36,198 nucleotides of DNA, from positions 1 to 36,198 of the forward strand of contig CABUNB010000025.1 in assembly GCA_902492755.1 (NCBI GenBank). Direction: 5' to 3'. This stretch comes from an uncultured Collinsella sp. (GTDB lineage: Bacteria; Actinomycetota; Coriobacteriia; Coriobacteriales; Coriobacteriaceae). The translations under genes and the position numbers were made by a program. The notes beneath the pieces are model-generated. The model did not search any database and was not told the DNA's origin. It was given only the letters and a program-made list of their open reading frames with translations. Shown piece after piece: positions 23,460 to 31,486 of this stretch (its first letter is position 1; each line of letters starts with the position of its first letter).

Positions 23460-24636
23460 TGTCTACCGCGACAAACGTAACGGCTCGTGGTATTTCGTGG
23501 CTAACCTCGGCACCGATGCCGAGGGTAAGCGCGTGCGACACTGGGGGCGCGGCTACAAGACCCAGAAGGACGCGAAAGCCGCCTACGATGCGTACATGGC
23601 TGATTTCTCCAAGACCGCCGTACGCGGCAACTCCACCATGTCATTCGGTGAGTTCTACCGCTCCTATTGGGAGCCTGACTATAGGGGGCGCGTCCGTGAA
23701 AGCACTTTCTATGCCCGCTGCTCGATAGCCCGAAAGCATTTCGGCGCTTTCGATCGCCTGCGGCTGCGGGATATTACCCCGCCGATGGTGAAGCGGTGGC
23801 AGAACGGGCTTTTGGAGGGTCACGCGCCCTCCTACGCGCGTCTCGTGTTCGGTCACTTTGCTATGGTTCTCGATATGGCGGTGCAGTTGGGGCTTTTGCA
23901 GCGCAACCCCGCGCGGCAGGTCGGCAATATCCCGAAACGGCACCGTGAGGTCGATTTCTGGACGCGGGACGATTTCGAGCGTGTAATTGCTACCTTCGAC
24001 ACGTCCGAGTATTACGGGCTTTATGGCTTCACGTGCCTTTGGCTGCTCTACATGACGGGGCTTCGGTTGGGTGAAGCCCAAGCCCTGAAATGGTCTGCTG
24101 TTGACTTTGGCTCGGGTGTCCTGTCGGTGGACTGCTCGATGTATTACCGTAATGTTCGCGAATGGAAACTAACGCCCCCCAAGACCAAGGCGGGCAGGCG
24201 TGCGATAGCCCTCGATGCGCTCACGCTTGAATATCTCGAACGCTGGCGCGGCGTGCAGCGCCGTAACGTTGTGACGGACTTTGTCCTTAGCTGGAACGGT
24301 GACCCGTTCGCTAGGGATACCATTGGGCGTATCATCGACCGCCATGCGCCTATGGCTGGCGTTCATCGGATACGCCCCCACGGTCTGCGGCACAGCCATG
24401 TTGCCCTGCTCATCGCCCTTGGGGTGAATGTCTTGTCTATTGCTAACCGTCTCGGACACCGTGACGTGAGCTTGACCCTTAATGTATATGGACACCTGAT
24501 GCATGATGCTCGCCGCGAGGTTGCCCTCCGTCTCGATGACGCGTTCTCTGCGCCCTCGGGCGGGCAACCGATTTGCAACCTTTCCAGCCCGAGCGACCCG
24601 CCCGAACCCGCGCGAAACGGCACCGATAGCGCCTAG
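23443..24636 (+). CDS. int: Tyrosine site-specific integrase
   Basis: This 397-residue phage-type integrase has an N-terminal arm-binding region (KRNGSWYFVANLG, to about 50). A SAM-like core-binding domain (about 65-165) and the catalytic domain follow. The catalytic residues are visible: Arg208 in TGLRLGEA, His313 and Arg316 in HGLRHSH, His339 in GHRDVS and nucleophile Tyr349 in NVYGH. It has all that is needed for integration and, with an excision factor, excision. The ATG at 23443 has GGGGGC upstream. It is the last gene of the element and its stop is 36 bases from the right attachment core, the usual int-att arrangement. Confidence 0.95.
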   Translation: MPKVSNVYRDKRNGSWYFVANLGTDAEGKRVRHWGRGYKTQKDAKAAYDAYMADFSKTAVRGNSTMSFGEFYRSYWEPDYRGRVRESTFYARCSIARKHFGAFDRLRLRDITPPMVKRWQNGLLEGHAPSYARLVFGHFAMVLDMAVQLGLLQRNPARQVGNIPKRHREVDFWTRDDFERVIATFDTSEYYGLYGFTCLWLLYMTGLRLGEAQALKWSAVDFGSGVLSVDCSMYYRNVREWKLTPPKTKAGRRAIALDALTLEYLERWRGVQRRNVVTDFVLSWNGDPFARDTIGRIIDRHAPMAGVHRIRPHGLRHSHVALLIALGVNVLSIANRLGHRDVSLTLNVYGHLMHDARREVALRLDDAFSAPSGGQPICNLSSPSDPPEPARNGTDSA

Positions 24637-24671
24637 AATTGCTGGTCTGTCGTTATCGAACCCTGATTCCT

Positions 24672-24691
24672 TATTTCGGGGCTATTACCGC
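24672..24691. other. Right attachment site (attR core)
   Basis: This is an identical copy of the 20-bp core at 16908-16927. TTATCGAA occurs on both sides at 24653-24660 and 24698-24705, a possible integrase arm or core site. The host promoter of the recJ fusion gene lies 53 bases further on and is not interrupted. Confidence 0.8.
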
Positions 24692-24721
24692 CCTCGTTTA
24701 TCGAAACCGCGGCGTGCTGGA

Positions 24722-24750
24722 CGTTGTACGTCCGTGCCGCACGGTATAAT
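24722..24750 (+). promoter_or_regulatory. Probable promoter of the recJ-helicase gene
   Basis: A consensus -10 TATAAT is at 24745-24750. A recognisable -35 is weak: CGTTGT (24722-24727) gives 17-base spacing, TTGTAC (24724-24729) gives 15. No other promoter-like site lies between attR and the gene. Confidence 0.5.
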
Positions 24751-24806
24751 TAATCCGTTCAACAGATCTGCCTGCCGAAGCGGGCATACACAGAGGACTC
24801 ATCGCT

Positions 24807-24872
24807 ATGAACCGTGAGAGGTATCGCGGCGACCTGCCCCTATCGGGGGTGGGCGCCTATGTCATCGCTTAA
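24807..24872 (+). CDS. Short upstream ORF overlapping the recJ-helicase start
   Basis: This is a 21-codon frame beginning MNRERYRGDL. AGAGGA lies nine bases before its ATG, the best ribosome site in the region. It ends with TAA at 24870-24872, 14 bases past the ATG of the next gene, which is in another frame. Its translation could deliver ribosomes to the recJ start (coupling). Whether a peptide is made is unknown. Confidence 0.4.
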   Translation: MNRERYRGDLPLSGVGAYVIA

Positions 24873-27800
24873 GACGACGCATCGCTGGGCGGTCGCTCGG
24901 CAAAACCCCGAGCTCGAAAAGGAGCTTTCGGCTGGCCTGGGCATACCCGGGCTGGTGGCGCGCATTATGGTTGCGCACGGCATTGCATCCATCGAGGAAG
25001 GCCAGCTGTTTTTGACGCCTTCGCTCGATCGCGACTGGGCCGACCCACTCATTATTCCGGGCATGGCGGTCGTTGCCGACCGCGTCGAGCGCGCTATTCG
25101 CAACCACGAGCACATCGCGGTCTTTGGCGATTTTGACGTTGACGGCATTACGTCGACCTGCCTGTTGACCGAGGCACTGCGCACGTTTGGCGCCGATGTC
25201 ACGCCGTTTATTCCGCATCGCTTTGACGAGGGCTACGGTCTTTCGCGCGCGGCGCTCGACCGCGTTAACGAGCTCGCTCGCCCCCAGCTGATCGTGACCG
25301 TCGATAACGGTATTGCCGCCAAGGAAGAGGTTTCCTATCTGGAGAGCCTGGGGATCGATTTGGTGGTCACGGACCATCACGAGCCCTCCGACCAGGTGCC
25401 GCAGGGTGTGCCCCTGACCGACCCCAAGCTCGAGGACGAGGGCCCCTCGCGCGAGCTTGCCGGTGCTGGTGTGGCGCTCAAGCTGGTGCAAGTCCTGGGT
25501 GAGCGCCTGGGCAAGCCGTCGTATTGGCGTTCGCTAATCGAGGTCGCGGCGCTGGGCACCGTGTCCGACATGATGCCGCTCACGCCCGAGAACCGCGCGC
25601 TGGTTGCCGAGGGCATCCAGCAGATGCGCGTAACCGCTCGTCCCGGCTATATCGCGCTTGCCGCGCTCGCCAAGGCGGACCTTTCGAGCATTACGGCGGA
25701 TGGCCTATCGTTCTCGCTCATTCCCCGCTTAAACGCTGCCGGTCGCATGGCCGATCCCAAGCTGGCGCTCGACCTGCTGCTTGCCCGCGATCCCATCGAA
25801 GCAAGCGCACTGGCGGCTGAGCTCGAGGAAATCAACCGCCAGCGCCGTGAGATCGAGGCGGAGCTCACGCGCGATGCCATGGCAAAGGTCGAGAAGACCT
25901 ATGACGGCGGACGCGCAATCGTCGTGGGTGGCGAGGGCTGGCACGAGGGCGTCAAGGGCATCGTGGCAAGCCGTCTGACCAACCGCTATCACGTGCCGGC
26001 GCTGCTGTTCTCGATCGAGGACGGTATCGCGCGCGGCTCTGGTCGCTCGGTGGGCAAAGTCAACCTGTTCGACGCCGTCGAGCGCTGTTCCGATCTGCTG
26101 ATTCGTCGCGGCGGACATGCCGGTGCGGTGGGTGTGACCATCGAGGCATCCAAGCTCGATGAGTTCCGCCGCCGCCTTTCCGCCGTGCTATCGGAGCTTC
26201 CCGCCGAGGACTTTGAAGACACCGACGAGGTCGCCGCCACCGTCGACCTTTCCGAGCTGAATATCGAGACCATCGAGCAGATCTCCCGCCTTGAGCCGTT
26301 TGGCCAGGGCAACAAGGTGCCGCTGCTGGCTGCCGAGGGCGTGACGATGTGCGACCGCGCCGTGGTGGGCAAAACCGGCGAGCACATGCGCTTTGTGGCG
26401 ACCGATGGCGCCGCGAGTGTGCCGGCCATTATGTTCCGCGTGCCGCAAATCGATAAGCTCATTAACTGCGATAGCGCTGTCGACTTGGTGTTCGAGGCCG
26501 TTGCCGAGCATTGGCAGGGGCGTGTGAAGCCCAAGCTCATGATCAAGGATGTTCTGGTCCGCGATACCACGCTGCCCAGCGTCGACGATCCGGCATGCGA
26601 GCTTCGTCGTGGCGTGCAGCCGGCGGATTCCGGCCTGCGCCTGGAGTCGCGTAAGCGCGAGACGCTCGCCCAGCTTTCCTATACCGAGCTCACGCGCTCG
26701 CTTATCCATAGCCTTATCGGATCGAACCAGCCGCACCGCGCGCAGGCTGAGGCGCTCGATGCCTTGGCCGACCACCAGAGCGTCTTGGCCGTTATGGGAA
26801 CGGGCCGCGGCAAGTCTCTCATCTTCCATGTACATGCTGCGCGCGAGGCTGTCCTTCGCGGACGTGCGAGTATCTTTGTCTATCCGCTGCGCGCGCTTGT
26901 TGCCGACCAGGCCTATCACCTCTCGTCGACGATGGCAGCGCTTGGCATTGGCGTTGGCGTGCTGACCGGCGAGACCGTGGAGGCCGCACGCGATGACGTG
27001 TTCGCCGGCCTAGCTTCGGGCCGCACCGGTATCGTGCTCACGACGCCCGAGTTCCTATCTATCCACCGTGACCGCTTCGCGCGTTCGGGCCGCATCGGCT
27101 TTGTCGTTATCGATGAGGCGCACCACGCCGGCCTTGCCAAGGGCGGCGACCGCAGCGCCTATCTCGACATGTCTGATATCCTCAAAGCCCTGGGCGACCC
27201 GGTTGTTATGGCTGCGACGGCCACCGCGACGGCTCCGGTCGTGGCCGAGCTTGCCCGCATGCTGCCGATTACTCGCACGGTGGTCGACGAGACGGTGCGC
27301 GAGAACCTGCAGCTCGAGGACGACCGCGACCTTGCGAGCCGCGAGAACCGTTTGGTGTCGATCGTGGCGACGGGGGAGAAGACCGTCATTTACGTCAACT
27401 CGCGCGACCAGTCCGTGGCGATTGCTAAGACGCTGCGCAGGCGGGTACCCGATTGCGCGACCCGCATCGCGTTCTATAACGCGGGGCTTGCGCGCTCCGA
27501 TCGCCGCCGCGTGGAGGAAGCATTCCGAGACGGAAGCCTCAGCTGCATCGTTTCAACTTCGGCTTTCGGTGAGGGCGTCAACCTGCCCGATATCCGCCAT
27601 GTCGTGCTCTACCACATGCCGTTTGGCGCCATTGAGTTCAACCAGATGAGCGGGCGTGCCGGTCGTGACGGACAGCCCGCCGTGATCCACCTGCTCTATT
27701 CGTCGCGCGACGCCCGCATCAACGGGCGCCTGCTCGACTGCTACGCACCCGAGCGCGACGAACTCGTCACACTCTATCGCGCGCTGCAGACCATGTGGCG

Positions 27801-28146
27801 CTCCAACCGCGGTAAGACCGGGGATGATTCATTCTGCGCAAGCGATATCGACATCGCGCAGATGTGCCTTGCCATCGATGCTCGCACGCCGGTTGACGAG
27901 CGCTCGGTGGAAAGTGGTCTGGGAATCTTCGAAGAGCTTGGTTTCTGCCGCGTTTCGGGGTTTGACGACACGCGTCGCATCGCGATGGCCGAAAACCCCG
28001 GCCGCGTGCAATTGAGCAGGTCAATCCGCTATTTGGAGGGTCTGCGCTCGCGCATGGAGTTCTCGGCTTTCCGGAGTTGGGCGCTCGATTCGTGCGCTTC
28101 TGATATGCTAGCCAAAGTTAACCGCCCGATCGTACCGCGGGCCTAG
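24859..28146 (+). CDS. recJ: RecJ single-strand exonuclease fused to a DEAH-box RecQ-like helicase
   Basis: This 1095-residue fusion begins with a full RecJ: DHH motifs GDFDVDG (about 90-96) and TDHHE (about 171-175), then GGHAGAVG of DHHA1 and an OB-type region. RecJ degrades single-stranded DNA 5' to 3'. From about residue 610 comes a superfamily 2 helicase: Walker A MGTGRGKS (about 646-653), DEAH near 750, TATAT motif III and the C-terminal lobe with FGEGVNLP and QMSGRAGRDG. RecJ alone is usually 550-600 residues. RecQ and RecJ act together in end resection, so the fusion is logical. The ATG at 24859 with GGGGGTGG upstream is preferred; a GTG at 24814 in frame would add 15 residues. rsh follows 15 bases after the stop. 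Confidence 0.9.
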   Translation: MSSLKTTHRWAVARQNPELEKELSAGLGIPGLVARIMVAHGIASIEEGQLFLTPSLDRDWADPLIIPGMAVVADRVERAIRNHEHIAVFGDFDVDGITSTCLLTEALRTFGADVTPFIPHRFDEGYGLSRAALDRVNELARPQLIVTVDNGIAAKEEVSYLESLGIDLVVTDHHEPSDQVPQGVPLTDPKLEDEGPSRELAGAGVALKLVQVLGERLGKPSYWRSLIEVAALGTVSDMMPLTPENRALVAEGIQQMRVTARPGYIALAALAKADLSSITADGLSFSLIPRLNAAGRMADPKLALDLLLARDPIEASALAAELEEINRQRREIEAELTRDAMAKVEKTYDGGRAIVVGGEGWHEGVKGIVASRLTNRYHVPALLFSIEDGIARGSGRSVGKVNLFDAVERCSDLLIRRGGHAGAVGVTIEASKLDEFRRRLSAVLSELPAEDFEDTDEVAATVDLSELNIETIEQISRLEPFGQGNKVPLLAAEGVTMCDRAVVGKTGEHMRFVATDGAASVPAIMFRVPQIDKLINCDSAVDLVFEAVAEHWQGRVKPKLMIKDVLVRDTTLPSVDDPACELRRGVQPADSGLRLESRKRETLAQLSYTELTRSLIHSLIGSNQPHRAQAEALDALADHQSVLAVMGTGRGKSLIFHVHAAREAVLRGRASIFVYPLRALVADQAYHLSSTMAALGIGVGVLTGETVEAARDDVFAGLASGRTGIVLTTPEFLSIHRDRFARSGRIGFVVIDEAHHAGLAKGGDRSAYLDMSDILKALGDPVVMAATATATAPVVAELARMLPITRTVVDETVRENLQLEDDRDLASRENRLVSIVATGEKTVIYVNSRDQSVAIAKTLRRRVPDCATRIAFYNAGLARSDRRRVEEAFRDGSLSCIVSTSAFGEGVNLPDIRHVVLYHMPFGAIEFNQMSGRAGRDGQPAVIHLLYSSRDARINGRLLDCYAPERDELVTLYRALQTMWRSNRGKTGDDSFCASDIDIAQMCLAIDARTPVDERSVESGLGIFEELGFCRVSGFDDTRRIAMAENPGRVQLSRSIRYLEGLRSRMEFSAFRSWALDSCASDMLAKVNRPIVPRA

Positions 28147-28161
28147 GGGAAGGGGACCTCG

Positions 28162-30522
28162 ATGGATGCCGCAGCCCGTACCGCCCATGATTCCACCCTC
28201 CAGCCGTTCTCGGAGATGGAGCACTATAAGCATGCCGATGAGCTGCCGCCCGAGATTATGGCGGACAGCTACGACAAGCTGGAGCGCCTGTGCCTCAAAT
28301 ATATGAATGAGGACGACTTTTCCAAGGTGGAGCAGGCCTACTGCTTTGCCGCCGAGAAGCACTGCAACCAAAAGCGCCGCTCGGGCGAGATGTACATCAA
28401 CCATCCCGTCGAGGTGGCCATCATTTTGGCCGACCTCAAGATGGACTGCGACGTGGTGTGCGCCGCGCTGCTGCACGATACCGTCGAGGATACCGAAACC
28501 TCACTCGCCGATGTCTCCGGCCTGTTTGGCGATACGGTGGCCGAGCTTGTCGATGGCGTGACCAAGCTCACCAACATCGAAGTCGATAGCATGGACGAGA
28601 AGCAGGCGCTCACGCTGCGCAAGATGTTCCTCGCCATGTCCAAGGACATCCGCGTTATCATCGTCAAACTTGCCGACCGCCTGCATAACATGCGTACGCT
28701 GGCGGCCCTGCGCGAGGATCGTCGCCTGTTTAAGGCGCGCGAGACCATGGACGTGTATGCGCCCCTAGCCGATCGTCTGGGTATGAGTTCCATTAAGTGG
28801 GAGCTCGAGGACCTGTCCTTCTTCTATCTGGAGCCCGACGCCTACCAGCGCATCGCGCGCATGGTGGCGGAGTCGCGCGAGGTTCGCGAGCGCTATCTGG
28901 CCGAGACCATCAAGACGCTCACCGACGAGCTCAACCGTATTGGTCTTGAGGGCTTCCAGATCAACGGTCGTTCCAAGCACTATTGGTCCATCTACCAAAA
29001 GATGAAGCGCAAGGGCAAGGAGTTCTCCGAGATCTACGACCTGGTGGCGCTGCGCGTCATTACCCATTCGGTGCGCGATTGCTACTCCACGCTCGGCGCG
29101 GTGCATACGCTGTGGCACCCCATGCCCGGCCGCTTTAAAGACTATATCGCCATGCCCAAGGTCAATAACTACCAGTCGCTCCATACGACGGTTATCGGCC
29201 CCACGGCCCGTCCGCTCGAGATTCAGATTCGAACCTACGAGATGCACGAGCAGGCCGAGTACGGCATCGCCGCCCACTGGCTGTATAAAAAGTCGGGCGG
29301 ATCGTCTGCCTCCAAGACCAACGATGCCCAGCGCCTGGACGACCAGATCAACTGGCTCAAGCACTCGCTCGATTGGGCCGCCTCCGACGAGATCACCGAT
29401 GCCAAGGAGTACCTGCATTCGCTGAAGGTCGACCTGTTCGACCAGGAGATCTTTGTCTTTACGCCCAAGGGCGAGGTCATGGCACTCCGTGCCGGCTCCA
29501 CCCCGCTCGACTTTGCCTACGCTGTCCACACCGAGGTCGGCAACCACTGCGTGGGCGCCAAGATCAACGGTGCCGTGGCCCCGCTCACGCACGAGATCAA
29601 GACGGGCGACCGCGTCGAGATCCTGACCAACAAGAGCTCCAAACCATCGCGCGACTGGCTCAAGATCGTCAAGACGCCTTCGGCCAAGTCCAAGATCCGT
29701 CGCTACTTTGCCGCCGCGACCAAGGACGACGACGCTGCCGCCGGTCGCGATATGCTGGCCAAGGACCTGCGCAAGCGCGGATACGGCATTTCCACGCCGC
29801 GCTCGACGCGTGCGCTCAACGCTGTGGCGGAGCAGCTGAACTACAAGCAGCTCGAGGACCTGTTTGCGGCCGTCGGTGCCGGCAAGGTCGCCCCGCGTGC
29901 CGTGGGCAACAAGGTCGAGCAAATCTTGGATCCCAAGCCCGAGGAGCAGCTCACCAAGGCCGAGGCCATCGCCGAGGTCGTGAAACAGCCTGCCCGCGGC
30001 TCCAACCGCAAGCCGCAAAAGCGCGGCAAGAGCGCGAGCAACGGCATCATCGTCAAGGGCGAGAGCAACAGCGGCCTGCTGGTGCGTCTGGCGCACTGCT
30101 GCAATCCCGTGACGGGCGACGATATCGTTGGCTTCATCACACGTGGTCGCGGCGTTTCGGTGCACCGTGCCAACTGTCCCAACGTCAAGGGTCTTATGGA
30201 GCATCCCGAGCGCATGATCGACGTGGAGTGGGACGGCGCCGCCGACACCCTCTTCCAGGTCGAGATCGTGGTCGAGTGCCTGGACCGTATGGGCCTGCTC
30301 AAGGACGTCACCATCGCCATCGGCGATGCGGGCGGCAACATCCTTTCGGCTGCCACGTCGACCAACCGCGAGGGCATCGCAACCTTGCGCTTCATGGTCG
30401 AGATTTCGGACGCGAGTGGCCTGGATCCGCTGTTGTCCTCTATCAGCAGCGTCGACTCGGTCTACGACGCCCGCCGCCTCATGCCCGGCGAGGGCGGAGC
30501 GCAACTCAAGCGTCGCGTGTAG
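28162..30522 (+). CDS. rsh: Bifunctional (p)ppGpp synthetase/hydrolase, RelA/SpoT family
   Basis: This 786-residue cytoplasmic enzyme makes and degrades the stringent-response alarmones. The HD hydrolase domain is intact (HPVEVA, LLHDTVEDT near residues 103-111, LADRLHNMRT). The synthetase domain carries YDLVALRVI and GRFKDYIAMPKVNNYQSLHTT. TGS follows (VFTPKGEVMALRAGSTPLDFAYAVH). A zinc-finger/CC region has AHCCNPV..D and the C-terminus has an ACT domain. Both activities are expected. About 35 extra residues precede the HD domain. AAGGGGA lies before the ATG. It is close behind the recJ fusion gene and ahead of an MBL hydrolase, an order seen in many Gram-positive bacteria. Confidence 0.96.
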   Translation: MDAAARTAHDSTLQPFSEMEHYKHADELPPEIMADSYDKLERLCLKYMNEDDFSKVEQAYCFAAEKHCNQKRRSGEMYINHPVEVAIILADLKMDCDVVCAALLHDTVEDTETSLADVSGLFGDTVAELVDGVTKLTNIEVDSMDEKQALTLRKMFLAMSKDIRVIIVKLADRLHNMRTLAALREDRRLFKARETMDVYAPLADRLGMSSIKWELEDLSFFYLEPDAYQRIARMVAESREVRERYLAETIKTLTDELNRIGLEGFQINGRSKHYWSIYQKMKRKGKEFSEIYDLVALRVITHSVRDCYSTLGAVHTLWHPMPGRFKDYIAMPKVNNYQSLHTTVIGPTARPLEIQIRTYEMHEQAEYGIAAHWLYKKSGGSSASKTNDAQRLDDQINWLKHSLDWAASDEITDAKEYLHSLKVDLFDQEIFVFTPKGEVMALRAGSTPLDFAYAVHTEVGNHCVGAKINGAVAPLTHEIKTGDRVEILTNKSSKPSRDWLKIVKTPSAKSKIRRYFAAATKDDDAAAGRDMLAKDLRKRGYGISTPRSTRALNAVAEQLNYKQLEDLFAAVGAGKVAPRAVGNKVEQILDPKPEEQLTKAEAIAEVVKQPARGSNRKPQKRGKSASNGIIVKGESNSGLLVRLAHCCNPVTGDDIVGFITRGRGVSVHRANCPNVKGLMEHPERMIDVEWDGAADTLFQVEIVVECLDRMGLLKDVTIAIGDAGGNILSAATSTNREGIATLRFMVEISDASGLDPLLSSISSVDSVYDARRLMPGEGGAQLKRRV

Positions 30523-30561
30523 ACGCGCCGCGCTCGCAGCATTATAGATAGTGGTTACGTT

Positions 30562-30583
30562 CGAGGCATCGTTTGGTGCCTCG
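30562..30583 (+). terminator. Hairpin between rsh and the MBL hydrolase gene
   Basis: CGAGGCA (30562-30568) and TGCCTCG (30577-30583) form a perfect 7-bp stem with an eight-base loop, followed by ACGTATTT. It is a weak terminator at best; some readthrough into the next gene is likely. Confidence 0.35.
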
Positions 30584-30608
30584 ACGTATTTAGAAGGAAA
30601 GTGTGCAT

Positions 30609-31292
30609 ATGGACGATACGACTTTGGACCTGACGCCCCGAGGCGCGGCTTCGATTGAGACGCTCGTCAACGGCCCGATTCAGACCAACAGTTACGCCGT
30701 GATGTCGAATGACGAGTGCTTAATTGTCGATCCGGCGTGGGAGGGCGAGCGTCTTGTGGAGCATATTCGCACCGAACATCCTGGGGTACGCGTGCTCGGC
30801 GCTGTCTGCACGCACGGTCATGCCGACCATGTTGGTGGGGTTGCCGGGGTGCGAACTGCCGTTGGCGACGGCGCACTATATGAGTTGTGCGCTAAGGACG
30901 TGATGGTACCTCGCGCAAATATCGAGGAGCAGCGTGGCATGTGGGGCATCGAGACACCCGATCCGGGTGAGCCGACGCGCCTGCTCGCCGAGGGCGATAC
31001 GATTGAGGTGGGCGACATCTGCCTACAGGTAATCGAGACCCCAGGGCATACGCCGGGCGGGATCGTCTTGTTTGCTGCCACCGAGCAGGGGAACATTGCC
31101 TTTGTGGGCGACACGCTATTCCCGGGCAGCCACGGCCGCACCGATCTTGCCGGTGGCGACGAGGCAGCGATTCTGCGCTCGCTCTCCAAGCTTGCCAAGG
31201 TTCTTCCGCCCGATACCGTTTGTCTGACGGGTCATGGCGATTCGACCACCGTCGCGCGTGAACTCATGCAGAATCCGTTCATGCAGATGTAG
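30609..31292 (+). CDS. MBL-fold metallo-hydrolase (glyoxalase II-like)
   Basis: This 227-residue protein carries the metal-binding motif THGHADHVGG (about 67-76). Later ligands are His in ETPGHTPGG, Asp in FVGDTLFPGS and a final LTGHGD, a complete dinuclear set. Short members of this family act on thioesters such as S-lactoylglutathione or on other esters; the exact substrate cannot be told. The ATG at 30609 has AAGGAAA nine bases upstream; a GTG at 30603 is too close to that site. It is often found next to rsh in Gram-positive genomes. Confidence 0.88.
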   Translation: MDDTTLDLTPRGAASIETLVNGPIQTNSYAVMSNDECLIVDPAWEGERLVEHIRTEHPGVRVLGAVCTHGHADHVGGVAGVRTAVGDGALYELCAKDVMVPRANIEEQRGMWGIETPDPGEPTRLLAEGDTIEVGDICLQVIETPGHTPGGIVLFAATEQGNIAFVGDTLFPGSHGRTDLAGGDEAAILRSLSKLAKVLPPDTVCLTGHGDSTTVARELMQNPFMQM

Positions 31293-31417
31293 CTTAGAGG
31301 CCGTCTTTCGAATCACGAAGACCGCTCAATCGTCAAGTAATTTTCCCCAACGGGTCGATTCTGTGGGGCAAACGGTCAAAATTTGTCCAATCGAATGATA
31401 TTCGTGAACAAACGAAC

Positions 31418-31446
31418 GTTTATGCTGCGGTGTGCCGTGGTAAAAT
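31418..31446 (+). promoter_or_regulatory. Probable promoter of fba
   Basis: GTTTAT or TTTATG at 31418-31424 and TAAAAT at 31441-31446 are 16-17 bases apart. TTCGT/ACGAA just upstream (31401-31416) is a small inverted repeat that could be an operator. The 5' leader would be about 35 nt. Confidence 0.4.
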
Positions 31447-31486
31447 CACAGGCGTTATCGGAGCAACCTTACAGGAGGTTTCTTTT

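Larger units (their letters stand above)
16908..24691 (+). mobile_element. Compact integrated element, AICE-like (integrase, HUH Rep, FtsK-type translocase)
   Basis: The element is bounded by a perfect 20-bp direct repeat and is 7784 bp long with both copies. From left to right it holds a 340-bp repeat-rich non-coding end and six genes of unknown function (four with membrane or secretion signals). An FtsK/SpoIIIE-like ATPase, a rolling-circle Rep, DUF3173 and a tyrosine integrase next to the right repeat follow. All genes point the same way. Actinomycete integrative conjugative elements share Int, a small excision protein, Rep and a single FtsK-like transfer protein. Tn916/ICEBs1 have FtsK, HUH relaxase, Xis and Int in that order, but also a type IV secretion set that is absent here. 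Confidence 0.85.

Noticed and set aside
16908..24691. Filamentous phage (inovirus) prophage as the primary call
   Set aside because: The ATPase has FtsK/SpoIIIE motifs (CDPKN, IFDEV, MQQP) rather than a Zot/pI pattern, and coat-like identity of the small membrane protein is unproven; kept as an alternative.
24814..24858. Upstream GTG start for the recJ-helicase gene
   Set aside because: No ribosome site precedes it, and the ATG at 24859 gives a usual RecJ N-terminus with GGGGGTGG upstream.
28765..30504. 579-codon minus-strand frame inside rsh
   Set aside because: It mirrors codon bias of rsh; no motif, no ribosome site.
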